From DAOTWP01 sp034435675 (GTDB lineage Bacteria; Chloroflexota; Anaerolineae; Aggregatilineales; Phototrophicaceae): 24,723 nt of DNA. Every line of letters starts with the position of its first letter. Position 1 is the stretch's first letter. The notes beneath the pieces were generated by a model. It was not told the origin of the DNA, made no database searches, and saw only the letters and a program-made list of their open reading frames with translations. Shown here one piece after another: positions 7,635-14,117 of this stretch. Where the stretch lies: contig DAOTWP010000220.1 of NCBI GenBank assembly GCA_034435675.1, positions 1 through 24,723 on the forward strand, in the 5' to 3' direction. A program made the position numbers and the translations under genes.

Positions 7635-7763
7635 TTGTCTGCGCTTAGCATGAGGGCAGGGTTTCGCGCCGGGTGTTCAAAACACCGGACTAACCAGATT
7701 GGAAACCCATCAACGGGTTAGAAATCACTCGTCATCCAACTCGTTCTACGGGTTTAGCAATTG

Positions 7764-7791
7764 CTGCCGTAGCGGCAGGTTTTTAACCTGC
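7764..7791. repeat. Overlapping palindromes CTGCCG/CGGCAG and GCAGGTT/AACCTGC
   Basis: Two perfect short dyads share the GGCAG arm, so only one can form at a time. I recall a similar 'AGCGGCAGGTTTTTAACCTGC' phrase as an intergenic repeat in related genomes, but cannot confirm it here. Confidence 0.5.
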
Positions 7792-7898
7792 GGCGTGTTC
7801 ACGCTGCACAGTTGCGCGATTCGGCGGGGGGGTGCAGAATCCATTCAGGGAGCCAACATCACAGTGGGAATGCTGCAATGAGACCTGACTGGAGCATC

Positions 7899-8309
7899 AT
7901 GAACGCCTTTAATATTGCCAATCCTGAACGCTGCACCTGTCGCGTTATGGACTATCGTTTTAACGACTCCAGCATGGTGATTCGCGTTTTGCAGCCGACA
8001 TTTAGCGACCAGAAAGTCACGCTGTACCTGCTGCTGCAAGGGGTGCAGTATTTTGAGGGTCCCGTCGGCTGGGAGGGCGCGAACTTCCAGACCGAGACGC
8101 CGGAAGCCTGCCTTGACCTGTTCCGCAAAGTCGGGCGTTACAGCGATTACGATGACGCCGTGCTGATGAAGATGTTCCGCCTGTTCCGCGTGCCGATTCT
8201 GTCTCCCGGCGCGCAGCAAACCGCCGTGCGCATCATCGCGGCAAGCGGTTTGCTGACGCAGGAGTCCAAAGGCACATTTACTGATAAGCTGGGACAGGGC
8301 ACTCCCTGA
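7899..8309 (+). CDS. Conserved-looking hypothetical protein, 136 residues
   Basis: I do not recognise this protein. From the ATG at 7899 (GGAG five bases upstream) it has 136 residues; an ATG at 7878 would add seven. It is soluble, without signal peptide or membrane segment. The N-terminal half looks like mixed beta strands (CTCRVMDYRFNDSSMVIRVLQ, split by turns; KVTLYLLLQGVQYFEGPVGW). The C-terminal half looks helical (ACLDLFRKVGRYSDYDDAVLMKMFRLFRV, split by turns). Codon use matches its neighbours, which supports a real gene. It ends eight bases before the stop of the convergent SRPBCC-PDZ-DinB gene. There is no operon partner on its strand. Confidence 0.6.
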   Translation: MNAFNIANPERCTCRVMDYRFNDSSMVIRVLQPTFSDQKVTLYLLLQGVQYFEGPVGWEGANFQTETPEACLDLFRKVGRYSDYDDAVLMKMFRLFRVPILSPGAQQTAVRIIAASGLLTQESKGTFTDKLGQGTP

Positions 8310-8317
8310 CGCGCAAA

Positions 8318-9523
8318 TCAGGCGGGCACACCTGCCCGCAGCGCCGCGATTTCGCGCAGGCGGCGGCGAAAGTTCTCCGGGTTGTACTGCATCTCAAACG
8401 CGATCCACCAGCGATAATTCTTGCGTGCGTCGTGCTGTGGCGTAAATTCGCGCAGCATGGCGACGGTTTCTGCCCATGTGCGGCGCAGTTCGGCGTGCAG
8501 CTCGCTCAGTGTGGGGTGGGCGGCAAGCACCGCGTTAATCCGTGCCTGTTCTTCAGTGAACGGGTTGCTGCGGCGCGGTCCGTTGGCATACGTGCTCAGC
8601 CATTCAAGCTGGTGGCGCTGTGACAGAATCAGATGCGCCAGGATTTCGCGAATGTTCCACTCGGCAGCGGCGGGTTTGCGCGCAGCGGTTTGCTCGTCCA
8701 GCCCGTCCAGCGCGGCGCTTAGCTCGGCATCCAGCGTTTGGAACAGGGCAGCGGTGGTGTCGGCGTGTTCGGCAAAGGTTGCCGGAATATGTGGAAGCGG
8801 ATAACCGCGCAGTTCCAGCTCAACCTGCTGCTTTTCGCTGCCCCGATAGTAGACCACTGGCACCACCTCGCCGGGCTTTTTGCCGCGATTCAGCACGCCG
8901 ATTGCCCCGACTTCGCTTACCGGTGTGCCGCTGACCTCAACAATCACATCATTTGCCTGTAAGCCGGCTGCCTCGGCGCTCAAGCCGGGCAGCACACTCG
9001 CAAGGCGCACGCCCGCGCTGACCGGCACGTTATGCTGTCGGGCAATCTCCGCGTTGAACTCCGCGACATATACGCCGAGCAGCACACGGTCGGTGATATT
9101 GCGGTTCGCCCCGGTTTCGAGGATGGACTTCAGGTTGTCCAGCCAGCGCTCCCATTCGCCCTGATAAAAGTATGCCTGTTCGTCACTGGTGAACCCGCTC
9201 TGTGTCAGTGTCAGGGCGACCTGCTCGTCGCTGTGTGCGGTCAGATAGATCTCAATCCGTGTATTGCCTGTGGCGGCGTCGCCATCCTGAAAGCTAAAAA
9301 CCAGTTTGTGGTGTTCATCCACTTCGATCAAGCTGCCGTAGGCATAACGCTGGGTGGCATTCCAGACCCACAGATAATAGCTGTTCTGCACGGCGTTCAT
9401 CTGCGCGTCGTCGCAGAGCCAGTCGCACAGGTCGTCACGGTTGGTCAGCGACTGCCAGACCTGCGCCACCGGCGCGTGAATTTCGCGGGTAATCGTCAGC
9501 ATACGGCTTGTTGCAGTAACCAT
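8318..9523 (-). CDS. SRPBCC (AHSA1-like) - PDZ - DinB fusion protein
   Basis: A 401-residue soluble protein with three domains. Residues 8-138 are an SRPBCC/AHSA1-type hydrophobic-pocket domain (REIHAPVAQVWQSLTN..., ending GEWERWLDNLKSILE). Residues 146-240 are a PDZ domain (GVRLASVLPGLSAEAAGLQANDVIVEVSGTPV, split by turns; then KPGEVVPVVYYRG). Residues 249-395 are a DinB-superfamily four-helix bundle (EWNIREILAHLILSQRHQLEWL, split by turns). The DinB histidines near 297 and 304 are visible; a third ligand expected near the C-terminus seems replaced (YNPENFRRRL). Each domain is common alone; I do not know this order as a described architecture. There is no signal peptide, so the PDZ acts in the cytoplasm. 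The start has AAGGAGGGAG spaced nine bases and a near-consensus promoter with an operator-like dyad, so expression is probably regulated. Function is unknown. Confidence 0.85.
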   Translation of the reverse strand: MVTATSRMLTITREIHAPVAQVWQSLTNRDDLCDWLCDDAQMNAVQNSYYLWVWNATQRYAYGSLIEVDEHHKLVFSFQDGDAATGNTRIEIYLTAHSDEQVALTLTQSGFTSDEQAYFYQGEWERWLDNLKSILETGANRNITDRVLLGVYVAEFNAEIARQHNVPVSAGVRLASVLPGLSAEAAGLQANDVIVEVSGTPVSEVGAIGVLNRGKKPGEVVPVVYYRGSEKQQVELELRGYPLPHIPATFAEHADTTAALFQTLDAELSAALDGLDEQTAARKPAAAEWNIREILAHLILSQRHQLEWLSTYANGPRRSNPFTEEQARINAVLAAHPTLSELHAELRRTWAETVAMLREFTPQHDARKNYRWWIAFEMQYNPENFRRRLREIAALRAGVPA

Positions 9524-9564
9524 CAGGTTATTCTCCCTCCTTAGGCTGGTGCTTGTGGGGTTTA

Positions 9565-9594
9565 TTTAACCGTTTATGCGGTTAAATGCATAAA
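9565..9594 (-). promoter_or_regulatory. Operator-like overlapping dyads upstream of the SRPBCC-PDZ-DinB gene
   Basis: A perfect dyad, TTTAACCG-N6-CGGTTAAA, lies at 9565-9586. A second, TTTATGC-N8-GCATAAA, overlaps it at 9573-9594. They cover the expected transcription start of the promoter at 9598-9626 and end about 40 bases before the start codon, a classic repressor position. Genes for AHSA1-like proteins are often paired with ArsR-family repressors; no such gene is in the window, so any regulator is encoded elsewhere. Confidence 0.65.
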
Positions 9595-9597
9595 ACA

Positions 9598-9626
9598 AAG
9601 ATAGTTTGTTTTGACGCAGGTGTCAA
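9598..9626 (-). promoter_or_regulatory. Sigma-70-type promoter for the SRPBCC-PDZ-DinB gene
   Basis: On the minus strand a perfect -35 TTGACA (9626-9621) is followed after exactly 17 bases by TATCTT (9603-9598), four of six matches to TATAAT. Transcription would start near 9591. Confidence 0.75.
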
Positions 9627-9676
9627 TCAACAGGCTGCACTGGATAGTATTGTAGCCGCCACGAACAACCCTGCCC

Positions 9677-9703
9677 AACAAAAACAGGGGGACTTGCCCC
9701 CTG
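9677..9703 (-). terminator. Rho-independent terminator of the tandem esterase gene
   Basis: On the minus strand the arms CAGGGGG and CCCCCTG pair perfectly around a five-base loop, followed at once by TTTTTG. It lies about 110 nt after the esterase stop codon and points the right way. Confidence 0.8.
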
Positions 9704-9815
9704 CCTTTGCGCCAGTACCTCAACAAGGCTGCGCTGCCGATTGGACAACGGGTTTAACCCCCTTGTTCAGCCCTTGGGTTCATTTTGTGGGCGTACTGGT
9801 ATGCCTGCCGCCTGA

Positions 9816-11591
9816 TCACGGCTCTAAGTCGCGTGTATGCTGTGCGAAGAATTCCCAGATCACCTGACCGGCGTTGATGTCCATGTTGACATTACCCGCG
9901 ATTTCCTCGCTGATGCGCCCCGGCACACCGGGCCAGTTGTGCCCGCCGCCTGCGATCACATAGAAGACCACCTCTGCGCCTGCGCTGCACCCGCTAAAGG
10001 TATGTCGCACCACCTGCGTGCCCGGCGAATTGCCCGTCACCGGAATTTCGGCGAACTGCGACTGTGTATCGCAGCCGTTGTGCAGCACCCAGAAGCCCAT
10101 CGTATCCACAACCGAGAGCGAGATATACTGCCCGGCAACCCCATTGGTTACGCCTTCCCACGGGATGCTGAGATCCTCCGTGCCGTGCATCAACAGCATC
10201 GGCGCGGGGGCAGTGCCTTCGCACAGCGCGCTGACACTGTAGTACATCGTAGAGCCAACCGCAGCAAAGGCGGCGAACTGGTGCGGGGCTTCACAGGCGA
10301 GCCGCTGCGTCATAAATCCGCCGTTGCTGAACCCGGTAACATAAAGCCGCGCCTGATCAATGTTGAGCATCTGTCCAAGGTCGCTGATCAGGCTGCGCAG
10401 GAAGTAGACATCATCCTGATCGTAGCCGGGCACACCCCACAGATCGCCGGTGTAATTCCATTCGTAGTTCAGCCCGTCGGGGTAAACGACGATGAAGCCA
10501 TTTTCAGCCGCTACCGGGTTAAGATCGGTGATGTAGGCGAAACTTGAGCCAGTGCCCGGTCTGCCGTGCAGCGCGAGCACCAGCGGCATCGGTTCTGCCG
10601 GATCATACCTGGGCGGCACATAGGTGACATAGCTGCGCGGCACCGCACGATATGCCCGTTCCGGCGGCGGGGGCAGTTCCGCGCCGCTGACAAACCGCCC
10701 AACCAGATCGCCCACATCCACTCCATAGGCGTTGAGGATAAAGTCGCCGCTGCGGGACCACGAATGCCCACCGCCGTTGATGCCGTAATAGGTGACGCTG
10801 GAGTCGTCTGCACATGCCGAAAAGCGCACCAATGTGCCGGGCACCGGGTCGCCTGCTTCGCTCAGGTCACAGCCGTTGCGCATGCGCCAGTAGTTCAGTG
10901 TGTCAGTCAGTCCCAGCACATGGTGAGGGCTGCCGTCGGGGTGGCGCATCTCAGCGTATTCCGTGCCCTCAGCCGGGTAGAGGTGATCTGCGCTGCCGTG
11001 AATCAGCAGCACGTCCACAGGACCGCGATCTTCCTGCGGCACCACACTGCAAAAATCATCCAGATACCCCCACATCAGCGTCCCGACAATCGCAATCCCG
11101 GCGTAGCGGTTGCCCAGTTCGCACGCCATACGGTAAGCCATCGTGCCGCCGTTCTGGATGCCGGTCAGGTAAATGCGCGCCGAGTCAACCGCATAAGCGC
11201 TTTCCAGTTCGGCAAGCAGCGCATCCAGAAAGCCAACATCGTCCACAGTCTCCAGTACGGGCGGCAGGTTGACCGCCGTGCGCCCGTCGTCCCAATAAAA
11301 TGTCTGACTGTCCGGGTAAGCGACGATGAAGCCATAAGTATCCGCGACCGCATCCAGACCACTGAGCGCCTGTAATGCCTTGCCAGAAGACGCAACGCCG
11401 TGCAGCGCGATCAGCAGCGGATAGCTGCTCTCCGGGTCATAGCCTGCTGGCAGGTGCAGGGTATAGCGCCGTTCAACGCCGTCATACAGCAGGGTAGCGC
11501 TGCTGTCCTGTGCTGCCGCCTGGTGCAGCGGGGTCAACCCTGCCAGCACCAGCAGCAAAGTCAAAATCGGGAAAAGCCGCAGTGTCCGCAT
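9816..11591 (-). CDS. Secreted tandem-domain PHB-depolymerase / feruloyl-esterase-like protein; first domain lacks the catalytic Ser
   Basis: A 591-residue protein with a signal peptide (residues 1-27, cleavage near AAA/QD) and two homologous alpha/beta-hydrolase domains of the LpqC/poly-hydroxybutyrate-depolymerase family (about 30-305 and 310-590). Domain 2 has a full triad: GFSNGG with Ser422, Asp473 in HGTEDLSIPW, His551 in GGGHNWPG. Domain 1 keeps Asp202 (HGSADHLYP) and His276 (GGGHSW), but its nucleophile motif reads GIQNGG with Gln146 (codon CAG at 11156-11154), so it should be inactive as a serine esterase. Family members cleave polyester or feruloyl ester bonds outside the cell; the substrate here is unknown. 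AAAGGA precedes the ATG by seven bases. It is transcribed away from mraZ and ends at a strong terminator. Confidence 0.9.
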   Translation of the reverse strand: MRTLRLFPILTLLLVLAGLTPLHQAAAQDSSATLLYDGVERRYTLHLPAGYDPESSYPLLIALHGVASSGKALQALSGLDAVADTYGFIVAYPDSQTFYWDDGRTAVNLPPVLETVDDVGFLDALLAELESAYAVDSARIYLTGIQNGGTMAYRMACELGNRYAGIAIVGTLMWGYLDDFCSVVPQEDRGPVDVLLIHGSADHLYPAEGTEYAEMRHPDGSPHHVLGLTDTLNYWRMRNGCDLSEAGDPVPGTLVRFSACADDSSVTYYGINGGGHSWSRSGDFILNAYGVDVGDLVGRFVSGAELPPPPERAYRAVPRSYVTYVPPRYDPAEPMPLVLALHGRPGTGSSFAYITDLNPVAAENGFIVVYPDGLNYEWNYTGDLWGVPGYDQDDVYFLRSLISDLGQMLNIDQARLYVTGFSNGGFMTQRLACEAPHQFAAFAAVGSTMYYSVSALCEGTAPAPMLLMHGTEDLSIPWEGVTNGVAGQYISLSVVDTMGFWVLHNGCDTQSQFAEIPVTGNSPGTQVVRHTFSGCSAGAEVVFYVIAGGGHNWPGVPGRISEEIAGNVNMDINAGQVIWEFFAQHTRDLEP

Positions 11592-11621
11592 TAGAATGTC
11601 CTTTTTTTGCGCGGGCAGATG

Positions 11622-11635
11622 GGCGGTAATCCGCC
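11622..11635. repeat. Short palindrome GGCGG-TAAT-CCGCC in the esterase leader
   Basis: A five-base-pair perfect hairpin lies 31-44 bases upstream of the esterase start. It is short and may be one of the intergenic palindromes seen elsewhere in the window. No function can be assigned. Confidence 0.4.
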
Positions 11636-11736
11636 GCAGAATGTTTTTTCATGCCCTCGTAGTCACGCACGCCTGCCGGTTAGTTCCGCGTGGGGCTGTG
11701 CGTTTGTCATGCTTCAGCAGCAAATTCGTTAAGGAA

Positions 11737-11774
11737 TGTGGGATTTTCGAGATGTGCTGTGGGATAATGTGGTA
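11737..11774 (+). promoter_or_regulatory. Candidate MraZ operator: phased TGTGG boxes
   Basis: TGTGGGA at 11737 and 11758 and TGTGGTA at 11768 lie on one helical face (spacing 21 and 10 bases). MraZ is known to bind direct repeats with a GTGGG/TGGGA core at about 10-bp period upstream of its own gene. The last box runs into the -10 element, so binding would block RNA polymerase. A further TGTGGGG at 11813 is out of phase and probably serves as ribosome site. Confidence 0.7.
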
Positions 11775-11778
11775 TAAT
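11770..11778 (+). promoter_or_regulatory. Extended -10 promoter of the dcw cluster
   Basis: TGGTATAAT is a perfect -10 with the TGn extension. No good -35 lies 16-18 bases upstream, as expected for an extended -10 promoter. The start point would be near 11785, giving a leader of about 43 bases before mraZ. Confidence 0.75.
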
Positions 11779-11827
11779 GCATTCAACCAGTTCTTCCGGC
11801 AAAGTGCATATCTGTGGGGTGCAGCGC

Positions 11828-12256
11828 ATGTTTTGGGGCGAATTCTCTCATCATCTAGATCAGAAGGGTCGTCTGATTATCCCTGCGCGGTATCGCCCCC
11901 ATCTGGCGCAGGGCGGCATCCTCACCCGCGGGCTGGATCGCAATCTGGTGATCTATCCCCCACAGGTCTGGCGCAGCGTTTCCGAACAGCTCAACCAGAT
12001 GCCGATGACCCATCCCACCGCACGCGCCCTGCGCCGCTTGATGCTTTCCGGTGCCATGGATCTGACGCTGGACCGGCAGGGGCGGGTGCTCATCCCCGCA
12101 TACCTGCGCGATTATGCGTCGCTGAACGGTGCAGCTCTGATTGTTGGCATGGAAAGTTTCATCGAAATCTGGGAGCCGCAGCACTGGCAGAGCACCCTGG
12201 ACGATGTATCGAACGCTTTAGCCGAGGCAGATTCTCTGTTATCCTTAAGTCTGTGA
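11828..12256 (+). CDS. mraZ: Transcriptional regulator MraZ
   Basis: A 142-residue DNA-binding protein and the first gene of the division and cell wall cluster. Seen: two SpoVT-AbrB-like half-barrels, with the repeated motifs DQKGRLIIPARYR (residues 11-23) and DRQGRVLIPAYLR (83-95). The N-terminus FWGEFSHHLD and the segment RALRRLMLSGAMDLTLD are typical. MraZ forms rings and represses or tunes its own operon by binding GTGGG-type repeats, which are visible just upstream. The ATG at 11828 follows GGGG spaced eight bases; a longer reading from 11777 would start inside the promoter. A 217-nt gap with two palindromes separates it from rsmH, which is longer than usual. Confidence 0.95.
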   Translation: MFWGEFSHHLDQKGRLIIPARYRPHLAQGGILTRGLDRNLVIYPPQVWRSVSEQLNQMPMTHPTARALRRLMLSGAMDLTLDRQGRVLIPAYLRDYASLNGAALIVGMESFIEIWEPQHWQSTLDDVSNALAEADSLLSLSL

Positions 12257-12289
12257 AGGACAAGGGCTGCGGCAGTGCTGCCGTGTCCT
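12257..12289 (+). repeat. Hairpin directly after mraZ
   Basis: The outer arms AGGACA/TGTCCT and inner perfect arms CGGCAG/CTGCCG (two-base loop) form a stem with a seven-base bulge on the 5' side. It starts at the base after the mraZ stop. There is no T-run, so it is not a standard terminator; it may protect the mraZ 3' end or attenuate reading into rsmH. Confidence 0.5.
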
Positions 12290-12365
12290 GCGGTGTGGAT
12301 AGTTCATACGCCCAAAGAAGCACGTTGTGGCAGATTTCAACGCTACAAAATGGATCTCCGATTGT

Positions 12366-12385
12366 GGGCGCAACATGTTGCGCCC
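12366..12385. repeat. Perfect 20-bp palindrome between mraZ and rsmH
   Basis: The half-site GGGCGCAACA is followed directly by its reverse complement, then CCTGCGCAGACGG. The core resembles intergenic repeats ending in 'GCGCCCCT' that I recall from Chloroflexota and cyanobacteria. The sequence GAAGTATTCC, also present in the PBP-mraY gap, follows about 27 bases later. Confidence 0.65.
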
Positions 12386-12411
12386 CTGCGCAGACGGTAG
12401 TGGGTTTTCAG

Positions 12412-12421
12412 AAGTATTCCA
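12412..12421. repeat. GAAGTATTCC motif, first copy
   Basis: A near-palindromic GAA-GTA-TTCC lies about 50 bases before rsmH. A second copy (GGAAGTATTCC) lies at 16379-16389 in the other long dcw gap, again 3' of a GGGCGC/GCGCCC palindrome. Confidence 0.45.
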
Positions 12422-12473
12422 TAATTCGCTGCATCTGATTTTGCCTTTGACCTGTTTTGTGAGGCTTGCGTCT

Positions 12474-13463
12474 ATGCCCGACATCACCGACTCGCCGCAT
12501 ACTTCCGTGCTGCTGCAACCCGTGCTGGCGGCGCTGCTGCCTCCCGGCAAAGTCGTGCAGCAGGCGGTGGATGGCACGCTGGGCGCGGGCGGGCACAGCC
12601 GGGCGCTGCTGGCGGCGGGGGTGGGCGAACTGCTGGGGCTGGATCGTGACCCTCAAGCGCTGGCGCTGGCACGCGCAGCCCTTGCGCCGTTTGGCAGCCG
12701 CGTTCACATCATACATGCCAGTTATGCGCAAATGGTGGAGCACGTGGCGCTGCTGGGCTGGGCGGGCGCAGACGCCATTCTGCTTGATCTGGGGCTGTCT
12801 TCCATGCAGCTCGACACGCCGGAGCGTGGTTTCGCCTTCCGGCATGATGGTCCGCTGGATATGCGCTTTGACCCCACAGGCGACCCTGTGACCGCCGCCG
12901 AGATTGTCAACACATGGTCTCAGGCAGAACTCACGGAATTGTTCTATAACTATGGAGAAGACCAGCACAGCCGGCGGATCGCCGCTGCGGTGGTGCAGGG
13001 CAGACCGTACAGCACCACGCGCGAACTCGCTGGCGTGATCGAAGCGGCGCTGCCGCCGCTGACGGGCAAGGCGCGCCGGTTGGCGGGCGGTGAACGCGGC
13101 ATTCACCCGGCGACAAAGGTGTTTCAGGCGCTGCGCATCGCCGTAAATGACGAACTGAATGTGCTGCAAGCGGCACTACCGGGGGTGATTGATTTGCTTA
13201 ACCCCGGCGGACGGCTGGCGGTAATCAGCTTTCACAGCCTGGAAGACCGCATCGTCAAGCAGGCGTTCAAACTTGCCAGCACGGACTGCATCTGCCCGCC
13301 GTCGGTGCCGGTCTGTGTTTGTGGGCATCGTGCCAGCGTGCGGCTGGTGACGCGCAAGCCCGTCGAAGCCGATGCCGGCGAAATCGCGCAGAATCCGCGC
13401 AGCCGCAGTGCTAAACTGCGTGTGGTCGAGAAACTGGAAACGAGAAGCAGTCAGGGAGCCTGA
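12474..13463 (+). CDS. rsmH: 16S rRNA (cytosine(1402)-N4)-methyltransferase RsmH (MraW)
   Basis: A 329-residue SAM-dependent enzyme that methylates N4 of C1402 in 16S rRNA, in the decoding centre. Seen: HTSVLLQPVL at 9-18, the SAM-binding DGTLGAGGHS at 33-42, DRDP (57-60), LDLGLSSMQLD (104-114), the long family motif GFAFRHDGPLDMRFD (119-133), the insert with NYGEDQHSRRIAAAVV, the KVFQALRIAVNDEL segment, and ISFHSLEDRIVK near 263. The Cys-rich CICPPSVPVCVCG before the C-terminus is usual for the family. The ATG at 12474 has GAGG nine bases upstream; the longer reading from 12327 crosses palindromes and is unlikely. It is separated by only three bases from the following methyltransferase gene, so the two are cotranscribed. 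Confidence 0.97.
   Translation: MPDITDSPHTSVLLQPVLAALLPPGKVVQQAVDGTLGAGGHSRALLAAGVGELLGLDRDPQALALARAALAPFGSRVHIIHASYAQMVEHVALLGWAGADAILLDLGLSSMQLDTPERGFAFRHDGPLDMRFDPTGDPVTAAEIVNTWSQAELTELFYNYGEDQHSRRIAAAVVQGRPYSTTRELAGVIEAALPPLTGKARRLAGGERGIHPATKVFQALRIAVNDELNVLQAALPGVIDLLNPGGRLAVISFHSLEDRIVKQAFKLASTDCICPPSVPVCVCGHRASVRLVTRKPVEADAGEIAQNPRSRSAKLRVVEKLETRSSQGA
13453..13458 (+). promoter_or_regulatory. Shine-Dalgarno AGGGAG supporting a TTG start
   Basis: It lies inside the last codons of rsmH, eight bases before TTG at 13467. The next in-frame ATG (13482) has only a weak GAAAG upstream, so TTG is preferred. Confidence 0.65.
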
Positions 13464-13466
13464 TCT

Positions 13467-14057
13467 TTGAGCAACGAAAGAATGCAGATGTTCACTGAGC
13501 GTTATGCCAGCGGGCAAACCCCCTGGGATACAGGCATCACCCCGCCAGAGATTGTCGCGGTCGCGGCGGAACTGCCACCCGGCAGAGCGCTGGATCTGGG
13601 CTGTGGCACGGGCACGAATGTGCGTTACCTGCTGGAACAGGGCTGGCAGGCGGATGGTGTTGATTTTGTCCCGCAGGCAATCGAGATTGCCCGGCAAAAA
13701 CTGGCGGACTTTCCGTCGGGGCAGGCGGCGGTGTACTGCCATGATGTGACCCGGCTGGACGAGCTTGCCGGACTGCGCCTGCCCTATGACCTGGTGATTG
13801 ACATCGGCTGCGGGCACGGACTTTCCGCAGAGCATCAGCCCAAATATGTTCACGACATCGCCGCGCTGCTCAAGCCCGGCGGCTTGCTGATGCTGTTCGC
13901 GCATGAACCGAGCGCCCGCCGTGCTGCTGGCTGGACGCCCGTAGACGTACACCGCCTGTTTCTGGGTGACTTCGATCTCGTCTGGCAGGTGCTCAACGAC
14001 GATACGACTACAGGCGACCCGTCCGGTTGGTACCGGCTGGCGCGTAAACAGGCGTGA
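13467..14057 (+). CDS. Class I SAM-dependent methyltransferase in the dcw cluster
   Basis: A 196-residue Rossmann-fold methyltransferase from a TTG start (ATG at 13482 would give 191). Seen: WDTGITPPEIV (20-30) before motif I ALDLGCGTGTN (41-51), acidic motif II GVDFVPQAIEIAR (64-76), CHDVTRL (91-97), motif IV DLVIDIGCGHGL (108-119) and motif V-like LLKPGGLLMLF (134-144). The N-terminal Y.SG..PWDTG pattern is like small-molecule methyltransferases of the TehB/thiopurine type. It carries no rRNA-specific domain. It is inserted between rsmH and the ftsL-like gene, three bases after rsmH, so it is translated with the cell-wall genes. The substrate is unknown. Confidence 0.88.
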   Translation: MSNERMQMFTERYASGQTPWDTGITPPEIVAVAAELPPGRALDLGCGTGTNVRYLLEQGWQADGVDFVPQAIEIARQKLADFPSGQAAVYCHDVTRLDELAGLRLPYDLVIDIGCGHGLSAEHQPKYVHDIAALLKPGGLLMLFAHEPSARRAAGWTPVDVHRLFLGDFDLVWQVLNDDTTTGDPSGWYRLARKQA

Positions 14058-14117
14058 AGCAGGCTGGTGTGTTCACTGGTTGCATGCCTTGCTGGTTTAT
14101 GAGGTAATCAAACAGCG

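Larger units (their letters stand above)
7531..7898. other. 368-nt gene-free gap, rich in short hairpins
   Basis: No coding sequence is supported here. From left to right it holds two of the 15-bp repeats, a terminator-like hairpin (7596-7634), a hairpin with arms GGTGTT/AACACC (7669-7688), a weak one with arms AACCC/GGGTT (7704-7719), CTGCCG-TAG-CGGCAG (7764-7778) and the overlapping GCAGGTT-TTT-AACCTGC (7775-7791). The last two compete for the same bases. A short ORF at 7699-7881 has no other support. Dense palindromes between genes suggest a dispersed intergenic repeat. Confidence 0.5.

Noticed and set aside
7523..7791. Possible CRISPR-like or phage attachment array
   Set aside because: The 15-bp repeats have no spacers and the hairpins differ from each other; no cas, integrase or tRNA is nearby.
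7699..7881. 60-residue ORF in the hairpin-rich gap
   Set aside because: It is coded through several palindromes, has no ribosome site and low-complexity composition.
9832..11594. Several plus-strand ORFs opposite the tandem esterase
   Set aside because: They are shadows with His/Arg/Ala-rich composition and no ribosome sites or motifs.
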